The notes: generated by a model not told the origin, from the sequence alone. Counted from the first letter of the stretch, positions 28,070 through 37,618 are shown. The stretch: DNA of 64,000 bases from Pleurocapsa sp. PCC 7319 (GCF_000332195.1 NZ_KB235922.1:5987322-6051321), one strand, 5' to 3'. Numbers and translations: made by a program.

Positions 28070-30844
28070 CTATGTCTCAGACGAAACAACTTGAGGTTTT
28101 TCATCTGGTTCTGATGGTAATTTTGATTGAGATTTCTCTTTGCTTCCAACAGCTTTGTTGATTTTAGTTGTTTTTTTCGTTTTGGCTGGTGGCTTAGCTG
28201 ATTCTGGCTCAACAGTTTGGGACGACTCTTTACCAAAGGTGAGACGTTCCTGCACGCAATCCACCACAATTTTGTCTCCTGGGGTATAAGCATTCTCTAA
28301 GATCATCGTAGCGATCGGATTTTGCAATTCCCGTTGAATTGCTCGTTTGAGAGGGCGCGCACCGTAGGCTGGATCGTAACCGACCGTGACAATACGTTCT
28401 TGGGCTGCGGGAGATAGCTCAATCGTGATTTTTTGTTCACTTAGCAAGCGTTGTATACCTGCAATTTGAATGGTGACAATTTGTTTGAGTTCTTCTTTTT
28501 TCAATCCATGGAAGATAATTAAGTCATCGATGCGATTGAGAAACTCAGGGCGAAAATGACTTCTCAGTGCTTGATTCACCTGCTTGTAAATTTCTTCGTA
28601 ATCTTGGTCTTCTCCTTGAACATTCAAAATATGCTCGCTACCAACGTTACTAGTCATGACAATAATAGCGTTGCGAAAGTCTACTACTCGTCCTTGAGAG
28701 TCGGTGATTCTGCCATCATCCAGAACTTGAAGCAAGATATTAAATACATCCTTATGAGCTTTTTCTACTTCATCCAACAGCACAACACAATAGGGACGAC
28801 GACGTACTGCTTCCGTTAGCTGCCCTCCTTCTTCAAAACCAATATATCCTGGAGGCGCTCCCACTAAACGGGATACAGCGTGTTTTTCCATATATTCCGA
28901 CATATCAATCCGTACCATCGCATCTTCACTGTCAAAGAGGAAAGCGGCTAAGGCTCTGGCTAATTCGGTTTTTCCTACCCCTGTAGGTCCCATAAATAAA
29001 AATGAACCTATTGGTCTACCAGGGTCTTTCATCCCTGCCCTTGCTCGTCGGATAGCTGCTGAAACCGCAGCTACAGGTTCTTGCTGCCCAATAACTCGTT
29101 GATGGAGGTGTCCCTCTAGTTGGAGTAATTTTTGTCTTTCTGATTCTAAGAGTCGATTAATCGGTACACCAGTCCAATTGGCGACAATTTCGGCAATATC
29201 CGATTCTGTCACCTGTTCTCTGAGGAGAGTCGTTCCCTGGGATTGAATATCAATTAGTTTGGTTTCTTTCGCTTCTAAATCTCGCTGGATGACTGGTAAT
29301 TTACCGTATTGTAACTCTCCAGCTTGAGTTAAATCCCCGTCTCTCTGTGCCTGTTCTACCTGTAGGCGTATTTTTTCTTCTTCTTCTTTGAGGGCATTAA
29401 TATCGTCTAGTAATTTCTTTTCTGATTGCCACTGAGCAGAAAGCCCACCTTGTTTACCCTTTAATGAATCAATTTCAGCTTGAATTTTACTAAGTCGTTC
29501 TTTGGCTGCTTTGTCTATGGTTAACATTCCAGGACGTTGGCTTTCCCCAGTTAAAGAGACTTTTTCCATCTCTAACTGCATAATGCGGCGATCAATATCT
29601 TCTAATTCGCTGGGTTTAGAAGTGATCTCCATTTTCAACTTAGCTGCCGCTTCGTCGATTAGGTCGATCGCCTTATCGGGTAAGAAGCGATCAGTAATAT
29701 AACGCTGTGATAAGGTAGCAGCCGCAACCAAAGCAGAATCGGTAATGGTCACGCCATGATGCACTTCGTATCTTTCTTTAAGTCCCCGCAGAATGGAAAT
29801 AGTATCTTCGACAGAAGGCTGTTTTACGTAAACTTGCTGAAATCGTCTTTCAAGAGCAGGATCCTTTTCAATATTTTTGCGATATTCATCTAAAGTGGTT
29901 GCCCCAATACAACGCAATTCACCCCGCGCGAGCATCGGTTTAAGTAAATTTCCTGCATCCATTGAACCAGAACCTTCCCGCGCTCCTGCCCCAACGACAT
30001 TATGTACCTCATCAATAAATAAAACTATTTGTCCACTAGATTCAGTTACTTCTTTTAAAACAGCTCGTAAACGTTCTTCAAACTCACCACGATATTTTGC
30101 CCCAGCAATTAGGCTACCCATATCCAAGGAAATCAATTGACGATTTTTCAGAGATTCGGGAATATCACCATTAACAATCCGTTGCGCTAATCCTTCGGCG
30201 ATCGCTGTTTTACCAACTCCGGGTTCCCCAATTAAAACCGGATTATTTTTGGAACGACGAGAAAGTACCTGAACTACCCGACGTATTTCTTCATCCCGAC
30301 CAATTACAGGGTCAAGTTTGCCCGCTTTTGCCTCTTCGGTCAGATCTCGCCCATACTTTTCTAAAGCCTGATACTGTTCTTCTTGATTTTGTTTAGTTAC
30401 TTTCTGGGATCCACGAATAGATTTGATTACCTGTTCTAAGTCTTGGGGATCAATATTAAAGCTACGGAGAGTTTTCTTGCCAATGCGCGCATCTTCAGCA
30501 AAACCCATCAAGAAATGCTCAATCGAAATAAAATTATCTTCCCAACTGCTACGACAAGCCTCTGCTCGATCTAACATTCGGTCAAGACTAGGACCTAGAT
30601 AAAGTTGAGACGAACCTATTCTGGGTTGACGCTTAGTAAACATCTCTAACTGTTGCTTGAGACGGATCGGGTCAACGTTGGCTTTATCTAAAATCGCTAT
30701 AGCTAGCCCCTCTTGCTCCAAGGCTGCCAAGATCAAATGCTCTACCTCTAAGTTTTGGTTCTGAAATAATTTGGCAACTTCTTGGGACTTAACGATCGCA
30801 TCCCAGGCTTGTTCAGTAAACTTACTTTGATCGGTAGGCTGCAT
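28070..30844 (-). CDS. clpB: ATP-dependent chaperone ClpB
   Basis: Hsp100 disaggregase that works with DnaK/DnaJ/GrpE (also encoded here). The 924-residue protein has the double ClpN domain (1 to about 145), AAA1 with Walker A GEPGVGKT at 206-213 and [12 protein letters not shown], the long coiled-coil middle domain (about 400-540), and AAA2 with [14 protein letters not shown] and [12 protein letters not shown] basic tail of about 50 residues beyond the conserved GDKIVVDC region ([10 protein letters not shown] and on, ending in SET) is longer than usual for ClpB. Cyanobacteria usually have two ClpB proteins; which this is cannot be decided here. Confidence 0.96.
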   Translation of the reverse strand: MQPTDQSKFTEQAWDAIVKSQEVAKLFQNQNLEVEHLILAALEQEGLAIAILDKANVDPIRLKQQLEMFTKRQPRIGSSQLYLGPSLDRMLDRAEACRSSWEDNFISIEHFLMGFAEDARIGKKTLRSFNIDPQDLEQVIKSIRGSQKVTKQNQEEQYQALEKYGRDLTEEAKAGKLDPVIGRDEEIRRVVQVLSRRSKNNPVLIGEPGVGKTAIAEGLAQRIVNGDIPESLKNRQLISLDMGSLIAGAKYRGEFEERLRAVLKEVTESSGQIVLFIDEVHNVVGAGAREGSGSMDAGNLLKPMLARGELRCIGATTLDEYRKNIEKDPALERRFQQVYVKQPSVEDTISILRGLKERYEVHHGVTITDSALVAAATLSQRYITDRFLPDKAIDLIDEAAAKLKMEITSKPSELEDIDRRIMQLEMEKVSLTGESQRPGMLTIDKAAKERLSKIQAEIDSLKGKQGGLSAQWQSEKKLLDDINALKEEEEKIRLQVEQAQRDGDLTQAGELQYGKLPVIQRDLEAKETKLIDIQSQGTTLLREQVTESDIAEIVANWTGVPINRLLESERQKLLQLEGHLHQRVIGQQEPVAAVSAAIRRARAGMKDPGRPIGSFLFMGPTGVGKTELARALAAFLFDSEDAMVRIDMSEYMEKHAVSRLVGAPPGYIGFEEGGQLTEAVRRRPYCVVLLDEVEKAHKDVFNILLQVLDDGRITDSQGRVVDFRNAIIVMTSNVGSEHILNVQGEDQDYEEIYKQVNQALRSHFRPEFLNRIDDLIIFHGLKKEELKQIVTIQIAGIQRLLSEQKITIELSPAAQERIVTVGYDPAYGARPLKRAIQRELQNPIATMILENAYTPGDKIVVDCVQERLTFGKESSQTVEPESAKPPAKTKKTTKINKAVGSKEKSQSKLPSEPDEKPQVVSSET

Positions 30845-31023
30845 ACTTTAGTTAAATAGGATTTGTTAATACTGATAGCGTCTATAGTGCCTAGTATAGC
30901 AAGGCTGGAATTACCAGATTCGCTAAACACTAAGTCATAGATTAGCTTTTTTTGACGCATACTAGAGACTTAATATAATAATATGTCTCAACAATAACTT
31001 AGTCTCATTTATAATCAAATTCT

Positions 31024-31311
31024 ATGAGTCAAAAAACCGCAGCTATTTTTGTTACATCTCAACCTAGTTCCGAACAACTCAATCAATTAGGTGTTTTTAA
31101 CTGGTCAATCTGGGAGAAAGAAGAATCTGAATTTCCTTGGACCTATGGCGATCGCGAAACTTGCTATTTCCTAGAAGGAGATGTTGTCGTTACTCCTGAT
31201 GGTGGTGAACCAGTAACTATGGGGAAAGGGGATCTGGTTACTTTTCCAGAGGGAATGCCTTGCACCTGGAAGATCAACAAAGCAGTTAAAAAGCATTATA
31301 AGTTTGGTTAA
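31024..31311 (+). CDS. Small cupin (EutQ-like / DUF861) protein
   Basis: 95 residues forming one beta-barrel: FNWSIWEKEESEFPWTYGDR, ETCYFLEGDVVVTPDGGEPV, MGKGDLVTFPEGMPCTWKI. The (S/C)YFLEGD and GDLVTFPEGMPC motifs match the small cupin subgroup with a tryptophan-rich face. Metal ligands are partly replaced, as is common in this subgroup, so enzymatic activity is uncertain. A monocistronic gene divergent from clpB. Confidence 0.82.
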   Translation: MSQKTAAIFVTSQPSSEQLNQLGVFNWSIWEKEESEFPWTYGDRETCYFLEGDVVVTPDGGEPVTMGKGDLVTFPEGMPCTWKINKAVKKHYKFG

Positions 31312-31370
31312 ACTTTGGTTGATAGTTGAAGTTGATTGCTGATTAATCCTCAATTGTTAATTTTCCATTT

Positions 31371-31553
31371 TCAATTTCTTGACTTTGCTTTCCAAGTACC
31401 CCCATAACGATAGTAAAGGTTATTTTTACTGACTTGTTCCCAGCAGTCAGGACAAACCATTACCCAGTCTCCTTGTTTTGTGTATTGAATGCGATAACGA
31501 ATATTTACTAAGTTGCTGCAAATATCACAGGGCTTGGATTTTAATTTAGCCAT
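31371..31553 (-). CDS. Small zinc-ribbon protein
   Basis: 60 residues with CDIC near the N-terminus and CPDC in the middle, separated by about 24 residues: a two-knuckle zinc ribbon. The C-terminus is basic (TWKAKSRN). The ATG is preceded by no strong SD. Such proteins occur in many cyanobacteria without an assigned function. Convergent with the cupin gene. Confidence 0.7.
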   Translation of the reverse strand: MAKLKSKPCDICSNLVNIRYRIQYTKQGDWVMVCPDCWEQVSKNNLYYRYGGTWKAKSRN

Positions 31554-32193
31554 GATTTAGGTAGCTTTTAGCTGCTAGCTTTAGCTTTATAACTCTAATT
31601 AACCTTAGGCTATTGTCCAATTATTTCATCATCTGCCGAACTAACTCAAGTTAAAATAGGCGATACAGTTATTTTTTTGTTTAATCAAGGAGTGATGTAG
31701 ACTGCCAGTAAATTGCCAAAACGTTGATAAAAGAGATACAGGGTTAGGAGCAATGAATTTAGAGCATTTGAAAAAGTTCAAGCATCAGATCCTCTGAGTC
31801 ATGGCCAACTGTAGGATAAATAAGATTTAAGTGGGACTAGACTGCTTTTATGACTGATAATCTCCAAAATTTCGGTGTTATCCCTCATGATTGTTGGATA
31901 ATGTCTTTGTAAACTCAAATTGTATAGTTTGCAAGAGGAAGATCAGCAAAATGTTGCAGAAGGATCTTTCAAAGCTTTAGCTTATGAAGCGATCGCAAAA
32001 TTAATAATCAACAGCTGACAAGCTCAAGTCAAAATAAGCAGGGCAAACCCACTCGTTTCTTTACGTCGAATCAGAGAAAGAATTAAAAACAAGAGTGAGA
32101 TATTTATTATCCCCCTTTTCGTTAAAGAGTTAACAGTTCTGATTGGTTTATCATCAAAAAAGACTGTTTCAAGATCAAGATAATTAAAATATT
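31554..32193. other. Long gene-poor region with a possible gene remnant
   Basis: About 640 bases without a full gene. From about 31906 to 32020 a short open frame encodes a plausible coding-like stretch (LYSLQEEDQQNVAEGSFKAL followed by AYEAIAKLIINS and a stop), but it has no start codon or conserved partner, so it may be the 3' end of a decayed gene. The remainder looks non-coding. Confidence 0.4.
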
Positions 32194-33084
32194 GTGATTA
32201 CAAAATCGTTAACCCAAAATTACAGTTGGCAAAAATTAGACTGGACTTGGCAAGGTCATAAGATTCGCTACACTGTTGCCGGGCAAGGAGAACCATTGCT
32301 GTTAATTCATGGCTTTGGTGCATCTATCGGACATTGGCAAAAAAATATACCGGTACTAGCCTCGGCAGGGTATCAAGTCTTCGCCCTAGATTTACTCGGA
32401 TTTGGTGGTTCTGATAAAGCTCCATTAAATTACACTCTCGAACTTTGGCAAGAACAAATTAAGGATTTTTGGTCAGAACATATTAACCAACCGACTGTTT
32501 TTATTGGTAATTCCATTGGTGCTTTAATTAGCTTGATGCTGATTACTAACCATCCTGAAATTGCCAGTGGCGGAGTATTAATTAACTGCGCAGGAGGGTT
32601 AAATCACCGTCCTGGAGATCTTAATCCTATTTTGGGTATGGTCATGGGAGCATTCACCAAATTAATCCGTTCCCCTGTTACTGGAAAATTTATCTTTAAT
32701 AATATTCGTCGCCCAAACCGAATTCGCCGGACTCTCTATCAAGTTTATAGCGATCGCACTGCTGTGACTGATGAATTAGTTGAAATGCTTTATCGACCTT
32801 CTTGCGATCGTGGAGCACAACAAGTCTTTGCTTCGGTTTTGACTGCTCCAGCAGGTAAATCTCCAGCAGAACTTTTACCTGACCTGCAACATCCTTTATT
32901 AGTGGTCTGGGGAGAAAAAGATCCTTGGACCCCCGTTTCAGGAGCCAAAATATATCAAGACCTAGCCAACAATAATCCTAAGGTACAGTTTCAAATTGTT
33001 CCCCAAGCAGGACATTGCCCCCACGATGAAAATCCTGAGGTGGTTAATGAAAAGATTCTTAATTGGCTGTCTAGGTTAAATTAA
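32194..33084 (+). CDS. Alpha/beta hydrolase
   Basis: 296 residues. Oxyanion region LLLIHGFGAS, nucleophile elbow GNSIGA (Ser), acidic residue in WGEKDPWTP, and catalytic His in AGHCPHDENPEVV. The GHCPHDE ending resembles pheophytinase-like hydrolases of photosynthetic organisms, but the substrate is not shown by the sequence. Starts with GTG; no good Shine-Dalgarno is visible, and the conserved domain begins about residue 15. It lies upstream of psbN (opposite strand). Confidence 0.86.
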   Translation: MITKSLTQNYSWQKLDWTWQGHKIRYTVAGQGEPLLLIHGFGASIGHWQKNIPVLASAGYQVFALDLLGFGGSDKAPLNYTLELWQEQIKDFWSEHINQPTVFIGNSIGALISLMLITNHPEIASGGVLINCAGGLNHRPGDLNPILGMVMGAFTKLIRSPVTGKFIFNNIRRPNRIRRTLYQVYSDRTAVTDELVEMLYRPSCDRGAQQVFASVLTAPAGKSPAELLPDLQHPLLVVWGEKDPWTPVSGAKIYQDLANNNPKVQFQIVPQAGHCPHDENPEVVNEKILNWLSRLN

Positions 33085-33140
33085 CCAAACAAGTCAGGAG
33101 TACATTAACTAAACTTCTCCTGACAGTTGATTAACTCGTT

Positions 33141-33272
33141 TTAGTCTTCGTGATCCTCGAAAGGATCTCCAAGTTCAGCTGATGGTGGACCAAAAGCTGT
33201 ATAAATAGAATACCCAGTAATAACGACTAATACAGCCCCTATACTGATGCTAAGAACTATTGCGGGTTCCAT
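33141..33272 (-). CDS. psbN: Photosystem II assembly protein PsbN
   Basis: A 43-residue protein not obvious from long-ORF searches. The minus strand reads [20 protein letters not shown], then [20 protein letters not shown] and HED before the stop. The single N-terminal membrane helix and the YTAFGPPS-x-L-x-DPFE-x-HED ending are diagnostic of PsbN, which is needed for assembly of the photosystem II reaction centre in thylakoid membranes. It is divergent from psbH (start 84 bases away), the classic arrangement in cyanobacteria and plastids. Confidence 0.96.
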   Translation of the reverse strand: MEPAIVLSISIGAVLVVITGYSIYTAFGPPSAELGDPFEDHED

Positions 33273-33309
33273 AAGTAGATATAAATTATGATTACTCTTC
33301 CTTTATAAT

Positions 33310-33327
33310 ATTACAGAAGATTACGAA
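33310..33327 (+). promoter_or_regulatory. Weak HLR1-like repeat upstream of psbH
   Basis: ATTACAGA, two bases, ATTACGAA: two near-TTACA half-sites with the 10-base period of HLR1 (RpaB) boxes, but with several departures from the KTTACAWW consensus. It ends 28 bases before the psbH ATG, in the psbN/psbH divergent promoter region. Low confidence. Confidence 0.25.
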
Positions 33328-33355
33328 AAATTCGATATTAGATCATTATTGAACT

Positions 33356-33559
33356 ATGGCACAGCAAACTCGTTTGGGAGATATTCTCAAGCCTTTAAAT
33401 TCTGAATATGGTAAAGTCGCTCCAGGCTGGGGAACAACCATATTAATGGGAGTCTTTATGGCTTTATTTCTAGTTTTCCTCTTAATTATTTTGCAACTTT
33501 ATAATTCTTCCTTAATCCTCGAAGGAGTCAATGTGGATTGGAGAAGTTTAAGTCGATAA
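33356..33559 (+). CDS. psbH: Photosystem II phosphoprotein PsbH
   Basis: 67-residue thylakoid subunit of photosystem II. The N-terminal stroma-side segment is [20 protein letters not shown], then [12 protein letters not shown] leads into one membrane helix ([20 protein letters not shown]), ending with [15 protein letters not shown]. As in cyanobacteria generally, the phosphorylatable N-terminal extension of plant PsbH is absent. An 8-bp hairpin follows 49 bases after the stop. Confidence 0.97.
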   Translation: MAQQTRLGDILKPLNSEYGKVAPGWGTTILMGVFMALFLVFLLIILQLYNSSLILEGVNVDWRSLSR

Positions 33560-33607
33560 ACGCTATATTCTGAAATCGATAAAGATTAATTTGCTAATAA
33601 TCTGGTT

Positions 33608-33631
33608 TGATCCTCTAGGAGCTGAGGATCA
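33608..33631 (+). terminator. Hairpin after psbH
   Basis: TGATCCTC (33608-33615), 8-base loop, GAGGATCA (33624-33631), perfect stem, located 49 bases after the psbH stop and followed by an AT-rich stretch. Probable psbH transcript end or processing structure. Confidence 0.55.
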
Positions 33632-33682
33632 GACTATTATTATGATTATCAATTAAATATTTAGGTCAAGGAAGTTAATATA

Positions 33683-33952
33683 ATGAACATTTTTGGCATC
33701 GGATTACCAGAAATGGCTCTGATCTTAATTGTGGCTCTTTTAGTATTTGGACCCAAAAAATTGCCTGAAATTGGTCGTAGCGTTGCCAAGACTCTCCGTA
33801 GTTTCCAAGACGCTTCTAAAGAGTTTGAAAATGAATTTAAGCGAGAAGCGCAGAAAATTGAGGAATCTGTCAGTATGAGCGCGAAATTAGAAGCAGCAAA
33901 AGATTTAAACCCATCGGATAAAGTGGATAGTCCATCTACTTCTGAATCTTAG
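33683..33952 (+). CDS. tatA: Twin-arginine translocase subunit TatA/TatE
   Basis: 89 residues: a short N-terminal membrane helix (LPEMALILIVALLVFGPKKL), the FGPKKLPEIGRSVAKTL hinge and an amphipathic helix rich in Lys/Glu (FQDASKEFENEFKREAQKIE), then a polar tail. The protein oligomerises to form the Tat export pore for folded proteins in thylakoid or plasma membrane. tatC is not in the window. The gene ends before a strong bidirectional hairpin at 34046-34088. Confidence 0.94.
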   Translation: MNIFGIGLPEMALILIVALLVFGPKKLPEIGRSVAKTLRSFQDASKEFENEFKREAQKIEESVSMSAKLEAAKDLNPSDKVDSPSTSES

Positions 33953-34045
33953 AATAACAGTCAGTTTAGCAAGTGGTTTGGATGCTGACAAATTGTAGGA
34001 GAAGAGATAATCAAACTAGACCACAACGTATTCTAATCAATTACT

Positions 34046-34088
34046 TTAAAGCACATAGGGTACACAGCCAATTCCCTATGTGCTTTAA
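34046..34088. terminator. Strong bidirectional hairpin between tatA and a convergent pseudogene
   Basis: A perfect 15-bp stem (34046-34060 with 34074-34088, arms TTAAAGCACATAGGG and its complement) around a 13-base loop. It lies between tatA on the plus strand and a TerB-like pseudogene on the minus strand, as expected for a shared terminator. Confidence 0.75.
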
Positions 34089-34105
34089 TCTTGATCGAGA
34101 CAACC

Positions 34106-34535
34106 CTAAATAGGAGTTCCCGAAGGATACATCAGAGCCAAACGTTTTTCACGTAGCTTTGCTTCTTCTAAACAGATAGATTCAATTTCTTGAACTACAT
34201 CTTCAGCAATACCCAATTTAGCTGCCATTTTAGCTACAGTAGCTTGTTCTGGTTCGCTATACTCGCCATCAGCACTACGAGCTTTAATTGCATCATAAAT
34301 TTAGATACCGTCGAGAACCATCTGAAGCTTTTCCTTGAGCAAGTTATTGCTCAATATCTTCGGATGCTGTACAAGATTTTAGCTCCTCAACTAGTGAGTC
34401 TGATGCTCTAGAGGCAGCAGCATAGCCAACCACCCAGTCTCGTTCCTCCGAAGTTAATTCACCATCACCGTCAAAAGTATATTTTTCTTTAAATAGCCAA
34501 GATAACCCTTCTTTGGAAACTACAGCAGTAGTCAT
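34106..34535 (-). pseudogene. Decayed copy of the TerB-like gene (see 40855-41343)
   Basis: Both ends match the intact gene 6.7 kb away: the N-terminus MTT.V..KEGLSWLF.EK.TF with DGDGELTSEERDWVVGYAAA, and the C-terminus ending MYPSGTPI. Relative to the intact paralogue, about 20 residues after the N-terminal TF are missing and the middle is frameshifted: the frame from 34535 stops at 34344, and a TAA-type stop interrupts the segment near 34301. The Shine-Dalgarno region (CTCCTT complement) is also conserved with the paralogue. Non-functional copy of a gene duplication. Confidence 0.88.
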
Positions 34536-34781
34536 ACTTTTCTCCTTAAAGTAGTTAAATTATCTGCTTAATGGATGATCGGAAACTTCTAAATTAAATA
34601 GTCATTTAGAACTACCAACAATAGTAAATCATAAAAACCTTTATAAAAATAATTAAAATTCTTTTAAATTGATTTCGTCAATGTAATTTAAAACACATTA
34701 CTATTCATAATTTAGGTATGACTTTGAATGAAGTAGCATATTTTCTTTTAGAATAAAAAATTAATAAAACCAGAAGTAAAA

Positions 34782-35190
34782 ATGACTATTTATCATCCAG
34801 AACCATTTTGGATCAAAATGGTCGAGCCGATTAAAATGCTCGATCGCCAGGAGCGGGAAATTGCCATTCATTGATGCTGGAAAATTATTACCACATATTT
34901 CCCCAGAACAATTTCCAGGTCAAGCTTTAGCAGTACAGCTATACCTCGAAGGAGAAATTCGCACTGGGGAAATCGGTTCTTTTGCCTTTGCCGATCCCGA
35001 CCCAGAAACGGGCAAAATGGTACATCCTAAATTAGAGTTAGTAAGGCTGGCAATTCCACGAGGGGTATATACTCAAAGTGATTTAGACTATGTTGCCGAA
35101 ATGCTAGTTCAAACCGCAGTCAAAAGTAACCTCTCTATCTCCATGTCTTCCGATCTGCGTGTTAGTCTAAAGGCACACTTTAAAAATTGA
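34782..35190 (+). pseudogene. Tryptophanase / beta-eliminating lyase remnant with large internal deletion
   Basis: The frame from the ATG at 34782 reads MTIYHPEPFWIKMVEPIKML then DRQEREIAIH and a TGA at 34872: the recognisable N-terminus of a tryptophanase/tyrosine phenol-lyase. Starting at 34861 in the next frame is the C-terminus of the same family: PFIDAGKLLPHISPEQFPGQ, IGSFAFADPDPETGK, HPKLELVRLAIPRGVYTQSD, LDYVAEMLV. About 300 central residues, including the PLP lysine region, are absent, so no activity is possible. The deletion joint is near 34858-34868. The last 20 residues also differ from the usual family ending. Confidence 0.85.
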
Positions 35191-35198
35191 GCTTAATA

Positions 35199-36602
35199 CT
35201 ATTCCTGCATTCCTTCATAAAGCAACCTCGCTAACAATCGCATACCGTCGCTTTGTTTGAGTTCGGCGTAAGATGGCGCGGAACGTTTGCCAATGTCTCT
35301 AAGATCGGAAAGAAGTTCTGGATGAAACTGACAGGTAAAAGAACGACGAATCTTTTTAGTTTCAAAATCCTTGTAGTTGATACAGGTACAAGAACACTCA
35401 GTCAAAATTTCCCCATTAGCTTCGGTAGATGCCAAAATTTCCACTGCATAAGGCATTTGTAAGAGCCAGGATAGAGGGCTAGCCGCTACGGTATAGCGAT
35501 GGGGAACGATCGCATTATGCAAAGTCATGTATGCCCAATTGGCAAACAGAATTGCTTCTTCATTCACTTCATCAGAGTGAAACATGGCAATATTAATATC
35601 GTTTTCATAACGCAGAATCGCATTATCAATCACTCCCTCTAGTTCATCTGCCATCACTTCATGAGTATCGAGTAGTTCAATTGGAATTGATGAATCATTT
35701 TGTTTGGGAGTTTTGTAAGGCAGTAAAACGCGATCGCCTACTTCTTTTTCTTCATTGAGGACTACCGCAAAGTTATCATCATGCCAGCCTTGTGCGACTA
35801 TACGACCGTCACGCTTTTCAATTTTGAGGTTTTCCCCTACAGATTTAATTTTTTCACAGGCTGCTTTGAGGGAAGCTAAAGCTTCACCCCCTTCATCTCG
35901 CTTGAGGATTTCAGTATCTAAGACTGCTTTAACTGCTTGACGCAAGAGACGAATATGACATTCTGCCGCGAGTTGATGACTGACACAAATAAAAATAGCT
36001 GGCGCACTACGGGGCGATCGCGATAGCAAGAGTTTTTCTACCAAAGCAAACATATTATCCCGCGAGCAGTTGGGTTTAGTCCATTGAGCTGAATCGTGAA
36101 CCGAAGGTTTCCCTCCTTCTAATACCACTGCCATACTAGAACTGATTATCGGTACTACTTTGTTTAAATCGAATGTGCCTGTAGACCAAACTGGAAATAA
36201 AATCGAGTCACAGTCAGCGATCTTTTGTGCCATAAAAGCGACATTTTTAGAAGCTCTTACTTCTTCTCCAAGATCATTCATCCCCACGTGTTCCCAAGGC
36301 TCAATGATCGAAATGGCATTGCGAAATAAATTGGGACATTGTGCCAGAAAATTTAAGTCAGATTCAGAGGCGATCGTTTTTTCTAACGGTTGAGCATAAC
36401 CCCATTCAAACTGACCATCTTCAGAAAATAACTCTTTTTCTGGTAACGGATCTGCCGAGTCTCGATCGGTTAAAAAGCGACCCAACAAAATATGTACCGA
36501 CTCTACATCCGAACCACTATCTTCAATGTAGCCAGGAGTCAAACGCCACGTAGGAGACAATAATTGCTGATTTTCCAAGGCAACTGATGATATTGAAGTC
36601 AT
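35199..36602 (-). CDS. Protein of unknown function with class I glutamine-amidotransferase-like triad
   Basis: 467 residues, not recognised as a named enzyme. A GATase-like signature is visible: Cys206 in IFICVSHQLAAE (compare the ICxGHQ elbow) and His427-Pro-Glu429 in SFTCQFHPELL (compare the QFHPE end of class I GATases). A long insertion (about 230-400) and a 200-residue N-terminal region have no obvious relatives. Several cysteines cluster just before the triad His (TECSCTC, 402-407). If active it could hydrolyse glutamine or cleave a gamma-glutamyl bond. It is the only large intact gene among the pseudogenes between 34.1 and 37.6 kb. Starts with ATG at 36602. Confidence 0.7.
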   Translation of the reverse strand: MTSISSVALENQQLLSPTWRLTPGYIEDSGSDVESVHILLGRFLTDRDSADPLPEKELFSEDGQFEWGYAQPLEKTIASESDLNFLAQCPNLFRNAISIIEPWEHVGMNDLGEEVRASKNVAFMAQKIADCDSILFPVWSTGTFDLNKVVPIISSSMAVVLEGGKPSVHDSAQWTKPNCSRDNMFALVEKLLLSRSPRSAPAIFICVSHQLAAECHIRLLRQAVKAVLDTEILKRDEGGEALASLKAACEKIKSVGENLKIEKRDGRIVAQGWHDDNFAVVLNEEKEVGDRVLLPYKTPKQNDSSIPIELLDTHEVMADELEGVIDNAILRYENDINIAMFHSDEVNEEAILFANWAYMTLHNAIVPHRYTVAASPLSWLLQMPYAVEILASTEANGEILTECSCTCINYKDFETKKIRRSFTCQFHPELLSDLRDIGKRSAPSYAELKQSDGMRLLARLLYEGMQE

Positions 36603-36792
36603 GACAATATTGACGGAATTTATTGGTTTTGTAGCTTGATTGAGAAATTACGAAGTACTGCTAAAATGAGCAGTTAATAAAAGCTATTTAACTATAATAG
36701 TTGTTGGGCGTTAAACGAACAAGATTCGTTATTGTCTTCATAGTTTGTCAATAAAAATAGAAGATTAAATACTGGCTGAGGAGCTGAACTGA

Positions 36793-36999
36793 ATGACAAC
36801 TTTACTCAATATTGCTGCTGAGAGTCTGGCTGAATTTGAGCGTGTTTATCAAGTTTTTGATGCCAATGGAGATGGAGTATTAACCCGCGCAGAAATTATG
36901 GAAGCCTTAGAGGTTTTAGGACGTGGAATAGCAGCGAGCGATCGCCAGAAATTATTAAACCGCATCAATTATGATGGTGTTCTCCCTCGCGATACTTAA
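36793..36999 (+). CDS. Small EF-hand protein (single canonical loop), possibly truncated
   Basis: 68 residues. A perfect 12-residue EF-hand loop D23-A-N25-G-D27-G-V29-L-T31-R-A-E34 with flanking helices binds calcium in this family. The second hand expected after LLNRINYDG is absent; the protein ends in GVLPRDT, so it may be C-terminally truncated. A good SD (GAGGAGCTG) precedes the ATG. Its 3' end overlaps the arginase remnant that starts in the +1 frame at 36971. Calcium sensor role is inferred. Confidence 0.7.
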   Translation: MTTLLNIAAESLAEFERVYQVFDANGDGVLTRAEIMEALEVLGRGIAASDRQKLLNRINYDGVLPRDT

Positions 37000-37598
37000 A
37001 ATAACTATAGATGCCCTACGTAGTTTTAAGAAGATTTTGCTGCAATATGCCAAGGTAGCTGAAGTATCTTCCATTGCATTAATTGAAGTCGATTCCGATT
37101 TAGGTGCAGGCAAGCGAGGCGCATCAAAAAGGAATTGAGTTTCTGAAAGAAGTGGCGATCGCTAAACAAACTGCCCGAATGCGAGCCGAAAACGGTATTG
37201 TTAGTTTAGATAACCGCAGCGTACAAAACGAGAATCATGCCCTTAAAGGCTCAAAACTGTATACTCACGCTAAATATATCGATGCTATTTACAAAGTATT
37301 TGAGCGCACTACCAATATAGTGGCATCTACCCTAAAAGATGGCTTGTTTCCCTTGGTGCTAGGAGGAGATCATTCAACAGCTGCGGGGACAATCGCTGGA
37401 ATCAAAAAAGCATTTCCCGAGCGCCGTCTCGGTGTGGTTTGGATTGATGCTCATGCCGATATTCATTCCCCATATACGACCCCGTCAGGGAATATGCATG
37501 GTATGCCCTTGGCTGTGGCTACAGATAACTATAATTTAGCCAATCAAATTAACCATCTCGATGCAGAAACTTCTAAACTCTGGGAAATGAATAATTGA
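36971..37598 (+). pseudogene. Arginase/ureohydrolase family remnant, frameshifted and 3'-truncated
   Basis: The frame from ATG 36971 gives KILLQYAKVAEVSSIALIEV, DSDLGAGKRGAS and then stops at 37138. An extra A in the run near 37126-37130 explains the shift: the next frame continues with GIEFLKEVAIAKQTARMRAE and on through LVLGGDHSTAAGTIAGIKKA, and WIDAHADIHSPYTTPSGNMH. These GGDHS and DAHxD motifs carry manganese ligands of ureohydrolases (arginase, agmatinase, formimidoylglutamase). It ends after LWEMNN, before the C-terminal SxDxDxxDP motif, so roughly half the enzyme is missing. Non-functional. Confidence 0.86.
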
Positions 37599-37618
37599 TG
37601 AACTTTAGACTTATCCAA

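Noticed and set aside
28556-28819. Plus-strand ORF inside clpB
   Set aside because: Antisense shadow; clpB motifs on the other strand are continuous.
34344-34535. 63-codon ORF taken as an independent small gene
   Set aside because: It is only the N-terminal fragment of the TerB-like pseudogene, as shown by comparison with 40855-41343.
34861-35190. 109-codon ORF taken as an intact small protein
   Set aside because: It is the C-terminal remnant of a tryptophanase-like gene; its N-terminal part is in another frame just upstream.
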